Source: Cytidiella melzeri (Eukaryota; Basidiomycota; Agaricomycetes; Polyporales; Irpicaceae). Taken from it: DNA of 64,000 nt. The translations under genes and the position numbers were made by a program. A model generated the notes under the pieces. That model did not search any database, was not told where the DNA came from, and saw only the letters and a list, made by a program, of their open reading frames with translations. Shown one piece after another: positions 8,793-20,099 of the stretch. Numbering within the stretch: position 1 is the first letter of the stretch; every line of letters begins with the position of its first letter. The stretch covers positions 1 to 64,000 of the forward strand of contig JABYQR010000142.1 in NCBI GenBank assembly GCA_022592445.1, written 5' to 3'.

Positions 8793-11700
8793 CTCCCTGC
8801 GAACATGATTGCTTAGGCCCAGATACCCTCGATCTTTGTAACGTAGATACTGTCAAAAATGTAGCGCGTTCTAAGAATTCATTTTTTCTACCGGTTACAA
8901 TTTGGGTATACGGAAAGAAAGTGCAGGTCGAAGCTCTGGTAGATTCAGGAGCCACAACCACGTTCATCAGTAAGTCAGTGGTTGAAAGTAACAATCTGGT
9001 CACAAATCAACTGGCATCACCGTTTAACGTCATCAACGTTGACGGTACTCCCAATAAAGATGGTCAAATAACTCACTCAGTACGTGCATACCTAGAAATA
9101 GGTTCGCACCGAGCAAGACAACACATGCTCGTCACTGATCTCGGTAGTAAACAAATGATTATCGGGATGACCTTCTTACGCCGCCACAATCCGGAGATAG
9201 ATTGGGCAAATGGCGAGTGGAGATTTACCAGATGTCCTGAACTCTGTGCCCCAAGAGCTCGTAAAAACATCACTGTAACTCAAGAAGAGATCGATGAGCT
9301 TGAGTTACCTAAGGGACGTTCGGTGTCAGACAACCTGGACGGAATAGGAAATGTCGACCCGGACAACCCTCACATCCACTGGATTGACTTAGACGATCCA
9401 GAAGACCAAGAAATAGCAGAAATAATCGCTGAACTTTCTGGAAAGGAAGATGAGGGCTTTGAAGACGGCTTTGACGAACAAGAATCCGTCAATTGGAAGC
9501 CATTAGTACCAAAATATCTATGGGAATTTGGTGACGTCTTTTCAAAGAAAAAATCAGAACGCATGCCGTTACGCAAACCGTACGATCACGCGATCGAATT
9601 TGAGGAAGGTGCCTCCCTTCCCAAAGCGGCTAAACTATACCCGCTGTCTCCAATGGAAAAGAATTCTCTAGATCAATGGATCGAAGAGGAACTCCGAAAA
9701 GGTTACATCCGCAAATCGAAAAGTCCAATTGCAGCACCTGTGTTCTTCGTCAAGAAGAAAGATGGCTCGTTGCGCCTTGTGCAAGACTACCGAAAACTGA
9801 ACGACATCACGGTGAAAAACCGGTACCCCATACCTCGCATCAACGATTTAATCAATTCGTTAAGCAAGGCTAAGGTCTTCTCAAAGATTGATCTTAGATG
9901 GGGATACAATAACGTTCGCATCCGAAAGGGTGACGAATGGAAGACGGCGTTCATCACACACCGTGGCCTTTTCGAAGCCAAGGTGATGTATTTCGGTTTC
10001 AGCAACGCACCTGCGACGTTCCAAGCCATGATGAATGAAATTCTGAGTGATTTGATCTTAGAAGGACATGTCATGGTGTATCTCGACGACATCCTCATCT
10101 TCACTGAAGACAAGAAGGAAAACCGTCGCATCACACAGGAAGTGCTCAAGCGTCTACGCGAGAACGATCTATTTGCCAAACCGGAAAAATGCTTTTTTGA
10201 AAAAGATCGCATTGAGTACCTAGGCATGATCATTTCTCACGGACATATCGAGATGGATCCAGCCAAACTCACCGGAGTTACTGAGTGGCCGCGACCTGAA
10301 AAGGTTAAGCAAGTCCAAGCCTTCTTAGGCTTCGCCAACTTCTATCGGCGTTTCATCAAGGACTTTGCTAAACATGCGAAACCGCTCACTATTCTTACAA
10401 AGAAGGACCAACCCTGGATCTGGAAAGATGCTCAGGAACAGGCCTTCCAAAGTCTGAAACAGGCTTTTACGTCAGCACCCATTCTGAGGATACCAGATGA
10501 CGAAAACCCTTTCCGTCTGGAAACAGACGCTAGCGACTTTGCTACAGGAGCGGTACTATCACAACTGGACCCAGCTGACAAGCTGTGGCATCCAGTAGCC
10601 TTCTACTCTAAATCACTCAACGTCCATGAACGTAACTATGAGATATACGATAAAGAGTTGTTGGCTATTATCCGCGCCCTGGAAGAGTATCGTCAACATC
10701 TGGAGGGACATCCGATTACCGTAGAAATATGGTCGGATCACCAAAACCTGACATATTTCAGGAATGCCCAGAAGCTGACTCGGAGACAAGCGCGATGGGC
10801 GTTATACCTCACGCGATTCAATTTCGTGCTCCGGCACAAACCCGGAAAGACCATGCTTACCGCAGATCCTCTGTCCAGGAGGCCAGATCATGAAGAGGGG
10901 GTAAATTCCGATAACGAGGACAAAATTCTCCTTAAACCCGAGTTTTTTGCCATCTCTGCTATCGAAAACTCTCATGACTCGCCTATCAACGATGATGAAA
11001 TCCTAAGACGGGTCAAGGAAGCACTCATGAACGACGAAGTTACCAAGGACTATCAGCAGTTACTTAACTCTGGTCCTAGGGAGTTCAAGAAATCACTAGA
11101 GGAATGGAATTTTGAGAACGGATTACTCCTATACCGTGGAAAAGTCTACATCCCCAAAGATCAGAAATTAGATCTGAGACGCCAAATCATCCAGATGCAT
11201 CACGATCTACCTTCTGCCGGACATCCTGGCAGATGGAAAACGTACGAACTGATCTCGAGAAACTACTGGTGGCCAGGTTTAACCACTGATGTCAAGAAAT
11301 ACGTGACAGGCTGTGACACATGTCAGCGGATGAAGACTCGTCCGCAACAGCCTTATGGACCACTCATCCCTAATCCGGTTCCGGCCGAACCATGGGATAT
11401 CATGACTGTCGACTTGATTACTCAGTTACCGGAGTCTGATGGCTTCAATGCTATCTGCGTAGTCGTAGACCGCCTGACTAAAAGGGCGCACTTCTTCCCT
11501 ATTGTAAACGAGTTCTCGGCAAAAGATCTTGCAGCTCTACTCTATGAGAGAGTCTGGACCCTTCACGGGTTACCTTTGCAAATCATTTCCGACCGAGGTC
11601 CACAATTCGCAGCAGATTTATTCCAGGAATGGTGTAAAATGCTAGGGATAGAATCTACAATGACTACTGCATATCATCCGCAGACTGATGGTCAAACTGA

Positions 11701-12475
11701 ACGAGTTAATCAAACGCTCGAACAGTACCTGCGTTGTTACGTTGATCAACTACATGACGACTGGGCTAGACTGCTCAGCTCGGCTGAGTTCGCATACAAC
11801 AATGCAGCGCACGAGGGAACTAAGCACTCGCCTTTCTACCTCGAATACGGCAGACACCCTAGAGCTGGTCCAACGCTCACTAAGGACCTGAAAAGGTCTG
11901 ACATGAATGACATCATGTGGAACCGCTTGCAAGCTCAAGAGCATGCTAAGGCGGCGTTACAACTTGCGGCTGAACGCATGAAGTGGTACTATGACAAGCA
12001 CGTCCAGAAGGTCCCCTTCAACGAAGGCGATCAGGTCATGCTAGATCTGAGAGACTACCAAAAATCTGGACATAAGCTGTCAGCCAAGTACTACGGCCCA
12101 TTCAAGATTGCTGAAAAGCTCTCGCCGGTCACATTCAGACTGGAATGGCCCGAACGTTCACCAAGGATACACCCTGTATTCCATGCAAGCAAGTTGGTAC
12201 CGTACAACGAACCTGAATTCGAAGGCCAAAAGCTGGAGATGCCTCCGCCAGATATCATCGACGGAGAAGAAGAATACGAAGTCGAGAAGATTCTCAAGTC
12301 AAGACGTACAGGTCGTGCCAAAAAGCTTCAGTATTACATACGCTGGAAAGGCTACGGACCGAACGACGACACGTGGGAACCTGTAGAAAACATCACGCAC
12401 GCTCAAGAAGCGATCAAGAAATTCTACGACGATCATCCCCGAGCTATACGCTCAGCTACGATTTACTGTGTATAA
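8777..12475 (+). CDS. pol: Pol polyprotein: protease, RT, RNase H, integrase, chromodomain
   Basis: Open in the pol frame from the slippery site; the first ATG is well inside, so expression by frameshift is likely. Counting from 8789: aspartic protease LVDSGATTTF (D near 52); reverse transcriptase with VYLDDILIF (about 430); RNase H with ETDASDFATGAVLSQ (about 576); integrase HHCC finger (HH at about 803, CDTCQ), then the D,D,E core (MTVDLITQ, ISDRGPQF, TDGQTERVNQ; about 873, 934 and 970); C-terminal chromodomain about 1160-1215 (EYEVEKILKSRR, YYIRWKGYGPNDDTWEP). The chromodomain is expected to read histone marks and steer integration toward heterochromatin. All key residues seen are intact, so this copy may be active. 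Confidence 0.97.
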   Translation, partial: PKRHVTPCEHDCLGPDTLDLCNVDTVKNVARSKNSFFLPVTIWVYGKKVQVEALVDSGATTTFISKSVVESNNLVTNQLASPFNVINVDGTPNKDGQITHSVRAYLEIGSHRARQHMLVTDLGSKQMIIGMTFLRRHNPEIDWANGEWRFTRCPELCAPRARKNITVTQEEIDELELPKGRSVSDNLDGIGNVDPDNPHIHWIDLDDPEDQEIAEIIAELSGKEDEGFEDGFDEQESVNWKPLVPKYLWEFGDVFSKKKSERMPLRKPYDHAIEFEEGASLPKAAKLYPLSPMEKNSLDQWIEEELRKGYIRKSKSPIAAPVFFVKKKDGSLRLVQDYRKLNDITVKNRYPIPRINDLINSLSKAKVFSKIDLRWGYNNVRIRKGDEWKTAFITHRGLFEAKVMYFGFSNAPATFQAMMNEILSDLILEGHVMVYLDDILIFTEDKKENRRITQEVLKRLRENDLFAKPEKCFFEKDRIEYLGMIISHGHIEMDPAKLTGVTEWPRPEKVKQVQAFLGFANFYRRFIKDFAKHAKPLTILTKKDQPWIWKDAQEQAFQSLKQAFTSAPILRIPDDENPFRLETDASDFATGAVLSQLDPADKLWHPVAFYSKSLNVHERNYEIYDKELLAIIRALEEYRQHLEGHPITVEIWSDHQNLTYFRNAQKLTRRQARWALYLTRFNFVLRHKPGKTMLTADPLSRRPDHEEGVNSDNEDKILLKPEFFAISAIENSHDSPINDDEILRRVKEALMNDEVTKDYQQLLNSGPREFKKSLEEWNFENGLLLYRGKVYIPKDQKLDLRRQIIQMHHDLPSAGHPGRWKTYELISRNYWWPGLTTDVKKYVTGCDTCQRMKTRPQQPYGPLIPNPVPAEPWDIMTVDLITQLPESDGFNAICVVVDRLTKRAHFFPIVNEFSAKDLAALLYERVWTLHGLPLQIISDRGPQFAADLFQEWCKMLGIESTMTTAYHPQTDGQTERVNQTLEQYLRCYVDQLHDDWARLLSSAEFAYNNAAHEGTKHSPFYLEYGRHPRAGPTLTKDLKRSDMNDIMWNRLQAQEHAKAALQLAAERMKWYYDKHVQKVPFNEGDQVMLDLRDYQKSGHKLSAKYYGPFKIAEKLSPVTFRLEWPERSPRIHPVFHASKLVPYNEPEFEGQKLEMPPPDIIDGEEEYEVEKILKSRRTGRAKKLQYYIRWKGYGPNDDTWEPVENITHAQEAIKKFYDDHPRAIRSATIYCV

Positions 12476-12711
12476 GTCACGAACAACACACCAAGGATCA
12501 TCCACGATCCAATGACGCAACCGAGGAGGGTACGGACTAGACTACCATCAGCCAATGAGGTGTGAACCCCGTCAGGGGCGTCGGTAGAAGCCGCTAGAGT
12601 CACTCGGAATTGCTTAGGCACCCTCTTGACAATGGTGAAAAAGTGGACTCAATGACCAAGGTGTTCGTTCAAAACTCTTTGCACGGAGTTCAAAGCAAGA
12701 AGGGGGGGTAA
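12476..12711 (+). other. 3' untranslated stretch with polypurine tract
   Basis: 236 bp without a gene. It ends in AGCAAGAAGGGGGGG (about 12694-12708), the polypurine primer for plus-strand synthesis, immediately before the 3' LTR. Confidence 0.8.
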
Positions 12712-13436
12712 TGTCACAGATTTTCAATGTTTCTACAAGACTTGCCTTACCAGGCAACGGTATTATTGGGAATATTTAAGCGCTTGTCAAGCGCTTATCC
12801 AGCGCTTATCCGGCGTCTATTTAGGCGCTTATCCAGCGCTTATCTGGCGCTTATCAGGCGCCTATTCCGGCGCTTATTCTCAGTGCCTATCAATTGATGC
12901 GCTGATGCGCCTCCTGTCTCTGATGCGCTGATGCGCTCCTTTCCTTATCTGTGTATCACATGATAGAACTCTCTGGAACCTTGTGGAACTTGCTGGAACT
13001 ATGATGTCATAGTATAGAACATTCCATTAGATGATGTCATAGTTCTTAGAACCTTCTGGAAAAGTCTAGCCTTGTCTTAGAACAAGCTAGAACAAGTCTA
13101 GCCTTGGAGCTGGGTCATGGGGTCAGGTCATGGGGACAATTGCTATTGGTTGATTATTGAAGTGGCACCACTAGGGCATAGGGCATGCTTAGTAAGGTAG
13201 ATTACTTCGCTTACTCATGTAGGTATTAGGGGTCTTAGGGTAGTACCTGGGGTCCTTCCCTTCATGTATATATAGAGGCACTCCTGAGGGCATATCCCCT
13301 CAGTCTTATCCACTCTGTTGATAAAGGACTACCTTGTACTCTCCAGTACTTCGCTCACCACACCTCTTACTCTCTATATCTCTATCTCCCCCTCAAGTTA
13401 ACCACTTATCTGGTGAGTGTAACCTTAATTGTTACA
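12712..13436 (+). repeat. 3' LTR of gypsy element
   Basis: TG...CA bounded, 725 bp, directly preceded by a polypurine tract and followed by the AGTTC target duplication. Confidence 0.97.
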
Positions 13437-13441
13437 AGTTC
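13437..13441. repeat. Target-site duplication AGTTC, right copy
   Basis: AGTTC directly follows the 3' LTR. Confidence 0.95.
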
Positions 13442-14475
13442 CTGCGGAGAGAGAAGCAATATTGTAATTATGAATGAATATTGTAATTATTAATGAATAT
13501 TGTTACAACAAACAATAAATAGGGTGGTGAAGTCGGGATATGGGCGGAACAGCGCTGCTGAGCCATTCCAGGCAGAGAGGGCGGGCCAACAGCGAGCAGG
13601 GAAGTAGAAGGCGCTTGAAGGAAGTGGAAGCACGCAAGCTGATAGAGCGCTTGAAGACGTCATAGCTTGTTACGGCTGGCTGCGCATAGCAGACCGTCAA
13701 ATAATGTTTACCATCAAAATGCGAGGACACGAGACGTCGACGCGACGACGAGGCCTCAGGTTTGCGACTTTCATTGCTTGTGGCTCCACGTTTTGACAGA
13801 CAATGAGTGATGCCATGTCGAACGCCGAGAGTAGACCCGCCAGAGAGTCGAAAGTACCGGAGAAGACTCCGAGGAACTTAGAATATGTTGGTGTCAGCCA
13901 AACCGAATAGAACCCTAATCGGGTACTAGGAGTTGTGGCGCTCCCTGATAGTCTCGTACCCAGACCCTCAAGCAGACGTCGCCAGGGCTCCTTCCTAATC
14001 AAGCCGCGGAGTGCGAAAAAGACAGTACAGGCCGCAGGCTTGAGGGTCTGGTGTGCTTCGTAGAGGGGGATGTGGGTCATTAGCACGTGCCGTGGATGGC
14101 CTGAATTCAGCGAGCATTTAGATCAATTGAAGCCCTTGTAATCTAATCTAAAAACTTTGAGTAAACGCTCTCCCGTCCGATTTCCCGCACATGTGAAGCT
14201 GCAGTCGACGGCCACTACGACGTGCTCGTCCCCCGTATCGCCTCCAACGTGCTCGTCCCCCGTATTGCCTCCAACGTCCCCCCCCCCCACCGTACTTGTT
14301 TTCATTCCCAACATTTTGCCCTCTTCGCGGCGCGCTTGACACCTACGGTACACGCGAAAGGGCAACATTGTGAGTAGCAAGTCGGCAGCGTTGTCTCATC
14401 ACTCGGCGCGTCTGACACTTCTTGTTATGTTTTCAGTCCATTGCCTACTCTCCACGCTCTTGCTGTGCTTCCAGC
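13442..14475. other. Upstream region of the DUF6589 gene
   Basis: Before the gypsy insertion this joined 4880-5069 as the shared upstream region of two divergent genes. It contains an A/T repeat (TATTGTAATTATTAATGAA type, 13459-13505) and a minus-strand ORF at 13697-14086 that I do not recognise and doubt. A probable 5'-UTR intron runs 14370-14436 (GTGAGT...TTTTCAG). Confidence 0.5.
14221..14274 (+). repeat. 27-bp tandem duplication upstream of DUF6589 gene
   Basis: Two copies of a 27-bp unit (14221-14247, 14248-14274) differing by one base, followed by a C11-12 run near 14277-14288. Confidence 0.85.
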
Positions 14476-17335
14476 ATGCCACCCGTTTATGTTCAAGATG
14501 ACGAAGACCACGAGGAACTCGACGACGACGACGATGAACGCCACGAGGATGAAGATGACCCCTTGTCGGCCGAAGAGCAGCTGCGCGTTGACATTTGGTC
14601 CACGAGCAAGACAGGACCGCTAGGTCGAACAACCTTGTTCATGAACCACTTGAAGACCATGCCCGACCTGGTCATCGCACAAAAGCTCGTTAACATCATC
14701 AAGTTCATGGCTGACGTTCAGATGGACACCACCACATTCCTACACTATCTCAGCTGGAACTTAGAGATCCCCGCAGCGGAGACGAGTATTGAGGGCACCA
14801 TCAGGTAAGTTTCTGACACATTCTCGGGCCTCTCTAACCTGATAATTAATAGGTACGCACGAACCGCGCTGATGCATAGCGAGCAATTGCCCGGTATCTT
14901 GAACCGGTGGTATAAGCCGCCACGCCCTCACCAAAGGGGCGTCCGCACTCGTGCCGCAAGAGCTGCCATGGACGCCTGGGCACTGAACAACGTCACGGCG
15001 CGTATCAACCGCGAGATGCGCCTATTCGCCCCCCAGCTGCTCTCGCCACAGAAGGAGCTATCTGAAGAGCATCTCCTTTCCATCAGGCTCAAGGACGACA
15101 TCCCAAAGATGCAAGCCGCACAGCCCACGTTCTGGAAGCTGATGCATTCCCTCTCGTGCACGCCACTCCAGGAGAAGAGGAACAAATACAAGGACCACAG
15201 TGCAGTAAGTCCCCCGGCTCGCACTGTCATATTGTGCTAATATCTGTTCATAGCGCATATTTATGATCGGATCGATGCTACACTACGGACGCTCGCACAA
15301 CCGCTGCCGCTACCAAAAGCTGCTTAGCATCTATCTGAAGGCTTCTGGACTTGCGGCCAAAGCGAATGACACGACACACCTCTTCGGACTTACCATGAGT
15401 CAGAAGTGGGTGTACACCGGCATCGAACGCATCTCCGAGTCCAACCGTCATCGTATGCTGGACGACGTCCTGAAACACATATTCTTTGGCGGCCACAATA
15501 ACCTCAACCTCGCGTTCAGGATCTACGAGCAACGCATGAACAAACAATCCCACTTCAATAGCGGCACTGCTGGGACAATATACATTGTCAAGGACGCGTC
15601 GGTAAAGCCACCAGATCGTGTCGCGTACATGAAACAACGCACTCGTGAGTGTACCAATCCATTGACTGCCCTCGACATCTTCCACAAAGCGAACGAGTAT
15701 GGCCCTCGTCTCTATGAGCAGCGAATATACATGGTAATGCAGCTGCTTCTCCAAGCACCTGCGTTTGCAGACTGGGAGTACAAGAACCATTCCGCCTTTG
15801 ATCGCCCTGCTCCCGTTTACCAGCTCCCTGTTGGTCAGGAGCACGCAACTGTTCAGTATATGCTGGACACGGTACACATGGAGGAGGCGTCTCAGGAAGG
15901 CAACCGGCAGGTTTTGGAGGAGTGGCTACGGCAGCTCTCCCTCAGCGGCGACAAGGGAACTCAGGAACCAGCCCTGAGTCGGCTTCTTGTCTGGATCGGA
16001 GATCAACTCACGACTGTTCGTATTCGCAGCATCAAGAAGGACCGCGCATTCGACATGAACTTTGTTCAACGTTTCGAACGCTTCTTCGAAATCTTTGGTT
16101 GGTTCCACGCTCAGATCGCGCAGGAGTTCTCTATGCACAAACAGTATCTCGGGTCAAGTGAGAATCTTGGGCTGAAGCACGCCTTCGAGAACATGAAGCG
16201 CAAGGGCCTGAACACAACGTCTGTGCAGGGCAAGTCGTTATCTGCTTCCAACTGCTTGTACTGACCCATTACTCAACTCTAGGTAACTTCCATTATTCGT
16301 TTCGCGACGCGCTGAAGCATACGGCTGAGGCGCGGTTCCGCGATGTCTGGTCAGTTGCCGCAGGTGTTGAAGATCTAGCAGAGCTCCGAGAACGTATGCC
16401 AGCACAACTCCGTCAGCTGGCAAAGCAGATTGTGGACCGCTATGCCTCTACAGAGGCCCTTGTTGAGCTCAGAGAGGCTGGGAAGTCTCGCGCCCAGCAA
16501 GATGACCTCTTCGACGTCAGTGTACAGTTTAACCGGGACACGCTCGATTACCTTGACTTGGACGACTGCATGAAGACTGGCGACGTAGGCCGTATGGAGT
16601 ATCTCCTTCCCTGTCTCCTCTTTCGATTCCACGGAGGCGGCAGTCACAAGTATGCTCAAGAGATATTGGAACTCATGCAGGGGCTGTGGCGCGAATGGCC
16701 GGCAGATCTCAGGTGCGTTTTCCTTTAACCTATCACGTTCCTGTCTGACACGTCTTAGATCTTTTATTATGAGATTCTGCTGGCTTGCAAACACCACCGG
16801 GCTTGAGAATGGATTTCTTGCATTCGATATGGTTCAAGAGCACAACATTCGGGATATCAAGGTGAGTATCCCTTTACCAATTCGCACATATTGTTGATGT
16901 GAGAGCCACAAGGTTATTTTTGCAGTACTGGGCCCATTCGCAACGTGGGATTACATCAAAAAAATTTCTGCGTCTATCCCTACTCAACGCAAAATCAAGC
17001 ACCATGTTGAACGCGAGTTCAATCACTTTCGGCGAGGACTATCGCACACGTCGCCAGACCACGAGCGTGATGTCTCAGAGCTTCAGAGCAAGTATCATGA
17101 AGCCGAAGCGCATGTACACAAGCCAGGATGTCACCTCACATCTCAGCACAAGGTGAAGGACTTTATAGCCATCGGATCTAACCCGAAGACTCTGCAGGCC
17201 ATGATTGACAGGTGGGCGAGTAAACGGGTGAAGAGCAAATCAGACGCAGAGGTCTTTGACGACGTAGATATATTAATCCAGCGTTTTAAGGACAAGATGT
17301 GTACGGACTCTTCCTCAGACGCGACTGTGATTTAG
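14476..17335 (+). CDS. DUF6589-family protein
   Basis: Six exons: 14476-14804, 14853-15204, 15254-16229, 16283-16712, 16759-16861, 16913-17335 (871 codons, 870 aa). The fourth intron-exon step uses a GC donor (GCAAGT at 16230). The acidic N-terminus (DDEDHEELDDDDDERHEDED) precedes the conserved body. Segments typical of DUF6589, a family I recognise as expanded in agaricomycetes, include LTMSQKWVYTGIE, SRLLVWIGDQLTTVR (about residue 475), FFEIFGWFHAQIAQEFSMHK and MKTGDVGRMEYLLP. No biochemical role is established to my knowledge. The GDQLT motif and spaced acidic residues could fit an RNase-H-like fold, which is my inference only. All six exons are intact. It is tail-to-tail with the RecQ-like helicase (38 nt between stops) and divergent from the GRF-like gene. 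Confidence 0.8.
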
Positions 17336-18823
17336 TGTGGTAAAGAATGCGATTTGATCAGCTACGTGCAAAATTACATGGGGTCTGCAGAACGAGAATC
17401 AGGCTTCCAATAAAAAGACGGATACTGCAAAGTATGATTAGACTGCTGTGGTTCAGCTCGGATGCTCTGCGGTGTTGGATATGAATCATGTAGAGTAGTA
17501 CGAGACGATGATGCAATGGGAGTGACCGGCAAAAACGAGGGAAGAGGGGTGTAGGGTATTGGCAATGCCTGCTGTATTCCAAGCGTCGGTGGAGTTGCGA
17601 GGGGGGAAAGGTATGCAGGTGTTGTAGGACAAGTATAATAGCCTACAGGTACGGGCAAGCCGCAAGGAGTCGATCTGTGAGGAGTAGACGGCATAGAGTA
17701 CGACGGAGGAATTTTGCTAGCATCACCCGGCGGAGAATATACTTCCCAGTCTCCTGCTTTCTTCCGAGGCTTTCCTCCGTTTGCAATTCGCTTGTTCTCA
17801 CGTTGATGATAGCGGTCGTCGTGTTCTTTCATCTTCTTTGCGGGCTTTTCGCTGGCCGTTTTTGCTTTCTTAACCGTGGCGCGATTCCGTTTTTCTGCTT
17901 CGTGCTTCTCAATCCAAGGCAAGTCTGCCTCCTGAATACAGGCAAGGGCATCAGGGCCGAGCTCCTCAGCGAATGTCCAATCAGGTAGAGCTAGTTTCAG
18001 ATCGTCCAGAGTCTTGATCTTTGTTTCAGCTGATAGCGTCGTCAAGAAAGCATCAAGGAGTAATGTTTGAGACGGAAACCCAGAATGTACATAGTGCTTG
18101 CGCCAGTATGAGTCCCTGAATTGTAGAAGAGCATCCTTGACAATAGCCGTACGCTTGCGGTTGCGCTTTGGAGCTGGATCAGAGAGCGACTGCCTAGCAA
18201 ATTCCTCCGGACTGATGGGGCTGAGTATTTCGACGTCTGTGAGTCTAGCGGTAAGGCGGCGGATCAGATTAAGGATGGCGACGTCGTGTTCAGTAAGGGG
18301 CGTGCTTGGATCATTGCCTTTGTCGAGGATGCAATTATCGCAGTCACAGACTACGCGTTCTGATTGCAACATGTTAGCGGGGCCGAAAATGATTCAATGA
18401 AGCGTACCTCGCAATGGGGGAACTGGATTATTGAAATGTGACTTCGTGACAAGGCTGCGGCATAACGGAGTAGTAATGTACTCGCGCATCGCTGGTTCCA
18501 TCTTCTTGTGATACTGGACGTCTTCGCTATCGTTATCGTCATCGCTGTTCTCCTCCTCGTTTACACCCCCAGATCTCTCAGCATCCTTGGTACGTGCGGA
18601 TGCTTGTTCCTGGTCCTCAGGTTCTCCTTCGTCGTCTTGATCATGTTCCTTGCGCTTTCGCTTTCCCCGCGGCAATAGTACAACAGGAACATCTTCCTGC
18701 TTTACTGCGGTGTCGCCTGTTGCTTTTTCCTTCGTTGAGGTGCGTGGCTTTCGCTTCTTGGTGATTTGGAATACTGAAGGCTCGACAAGCATCAATGCGT
18801 AGGCTGGCTTGCCGTTGCGTCCA

Positions 18824-18827
18824 CCGC
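18824..18827. repeat. Target-site duplication CCGC, left copy
   Basis: Matches 20675-20678 at the other end of the insertion; a 6-bp version CACCGC (18822-18827, 20673-20678) is the alternative. Confidence 0.7.
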
Positions 18828-19159
18828 TGAGACACTGAGTCACGCTTCAAACTAAGAACAACCTTAAAGACAACACAACCACCCACGAAGTGGCAATAGA
18901 AGTGTAAAGGTGTGGAAGCGCGGAAGTGTTAAAGTAATGCGAGGTGGTCTAAGAGTCCTAGTTTTACCTGTGCTAAAAGAGCGACTAGGTTTTTGTGATA
19001 AAGTTTATATGAAGGGAGCTAGACGGGCAACTACCACGCGTATCGCGGGTAAAAGGGCAAGTCGGCGCGGTGAAAGCGAAAGAGTTATAGCGCGGCTCCA
19101 AGAGAGCGCGCGTGAAAGGTCGCGGCTTGTAGGAAAACGGCGCGCGGAGGGACGCAGAA

Positions 19160-19340
19160 GATAAACGCAGACGCAATATGAATCTCGAACACAAAACGCG
19201 GTCGCTGGTGAAGATGAAGTGGTCGCTGTAAAACGCGGGCGCAGTGAAAGTGAACGCAGTAAGCTCGACGCAGTGAAGATGAAACGCAACGCAGTAACGC
19301 AGTAAAATAACGCAGTTAAAAAGCAAACGCAGTATAACGA
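19160..19340. repeat. Irregular ACGCAGT repeat cluster
   Basis: More than ten copies of ACGCAG(T) at uneven spacing (4-25 nt). Further single copies occur elsewhere in the same insertion (near 19931 and 20071). They lie downstream of the Cys-rich ORF on its strand. Confidence 0.7.
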
Positions 19341-19370
19341 AGCCGAAAGGAAATGTGAGAGAAATATAAG

Positions 19371-19943
19371 CTAATGGCGCGCGAGTCGCAGCGGAAGGCT
19401 ATTTGAGATCGCAGTCAAGTGGACTCGACAGACTGCGCGCGGGGGCGGTAGTGTAGAACAACACCTTCCCGAGCGGCGATGTGTATTACAGGCAAATGCG
19501 TGGCCAACGACAACATTGGTTGAGCTGGTAAGATTGAACTGTACTAGTTCGCACTCGTGATCCTCGCCTTCAAAGTCTTGAGATAGCCAGCAATCTGGGT
19601 GCGGCGCGCGCGGGCGATCGCAGTCGAGCGGGACGAAAGGTCCTGAACGTAGGGGAATTGGGTGATTGCTCTGAGTGTCGCAGTAGGAGCAGTTTTCAAG
19701 CGAGTCCGCGACGGAGGCGACGGACAACGCTGGCGAGGGTGATTTAGGAGTTGATCTCTCAGGGGAGACCGTAGGCGCTGCTGAGGGTTCTGGCGGCGGC
19801 GTGGGCGCGGGGATGATGGGGTAACGGCGTAGAACCTTGCGCGGGCGCGGGCGGTAAGGGCAGCGACCGTCGGGTAGGTGGGGAACAGTTGGACAGTAAC
19901 GGCAGACTCGAGGCGGGTTGTCGTTGGTAGACGCAGCGGACAT
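19371..19943 (-). CDS. Cys-rich hypothetical protein carried by the insertion
   Basis: 190 aa from the ATG at 19943, about 150 bp downstream of a TATA box at 20099-20091 on the same strand. It has paired Cys motifs near the N-terminus (CRYC...RC) and in the middle (CSYC, later CDRP, DC, CELV), a Pro/Ser-rich spacer between them, and further Cys near the C-terminus (CNTHRRSGRCC). No signal peptide. I do not recognise a family. The CxxC pairs suggest zinc binding. It could be a by-product of a GC-rich LTR rather than a real protein. Confidence 0.4.
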   Translation of the reverse strand: MSAASTNDNPPRVCRYCPTVPHLPDGRCPYRPRPRKVLRRYPIIPAPTPPPEPSAAPTVSPERSTPKSPSPALSVASVADSLENCSYCDTQSNHPIPLRSGPFVPLDCDRPRAPHPDCWLSQDFEGEDHECELVQFNLTSSTNVVVGHAFACNTHRRSGRCCSTLPPPRAVCRVHLTAISNSLPLRLARH

Positions 19944-20090
19944 AAACGTGGGAAAGGTCACAGTGAGACAACGCAGAAGAAGCTACAGCTATGGGCGCGA
20001 AGAGACTCCCTCGACGCGAACGCAAAGCGTAAAGTGAACTCTGGAAACTGGGGTGGGGATTGATTTTTCTACGCAGTACAAGCAACACCT

Positions 20091-20099
20091 TTTTATATA
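20091..20099 (-). promoter_or_regulatory. TATA box within the insertion
   Basis: Minus strand TATATAAAA in a GC-rich context, positioned to start transcription toward the Cys-rich ORF. Confidence 0.55.

Larger units (their letters stand above)
5075..13436 (+). mobile_element. Young Ty3/gypsy LTR retrotransposon, chromovirus clade
   Basis: An 8,362-bp element with two 725-bp LTRs (5075-5799, 12712-13436) that begin TGTCAC and end GTTACA. By eye they differ at one base only (C at 5376, T at 13013). It is flanked by the 5-bp duplication AGTTC (5070-5074, 13437-13441). Order inside: leader, extra ORF (6381-7160), gag (7331-8416), zinc-knuckle frame (8427-8792), pol with protease, reverse transcriptase, RNase H, integrase and terminal chromodomain, then a polypurine tract. 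The domain order (integrase after RNase H) defines Ty3/gypsy and the chromodomain defines chromoviruses. The near-identical LTRs mean a very recent insertion. The only visible damage or oddity is the gag/zinc-knuckle discontinuity at 8414-8426. Confidence 0.97.

Noticed and set aside
13697..14086. 129-codon minus ORF upstream of DUF6589
   Set aside because: No domain and unclear start; lies in a putative promoter region.
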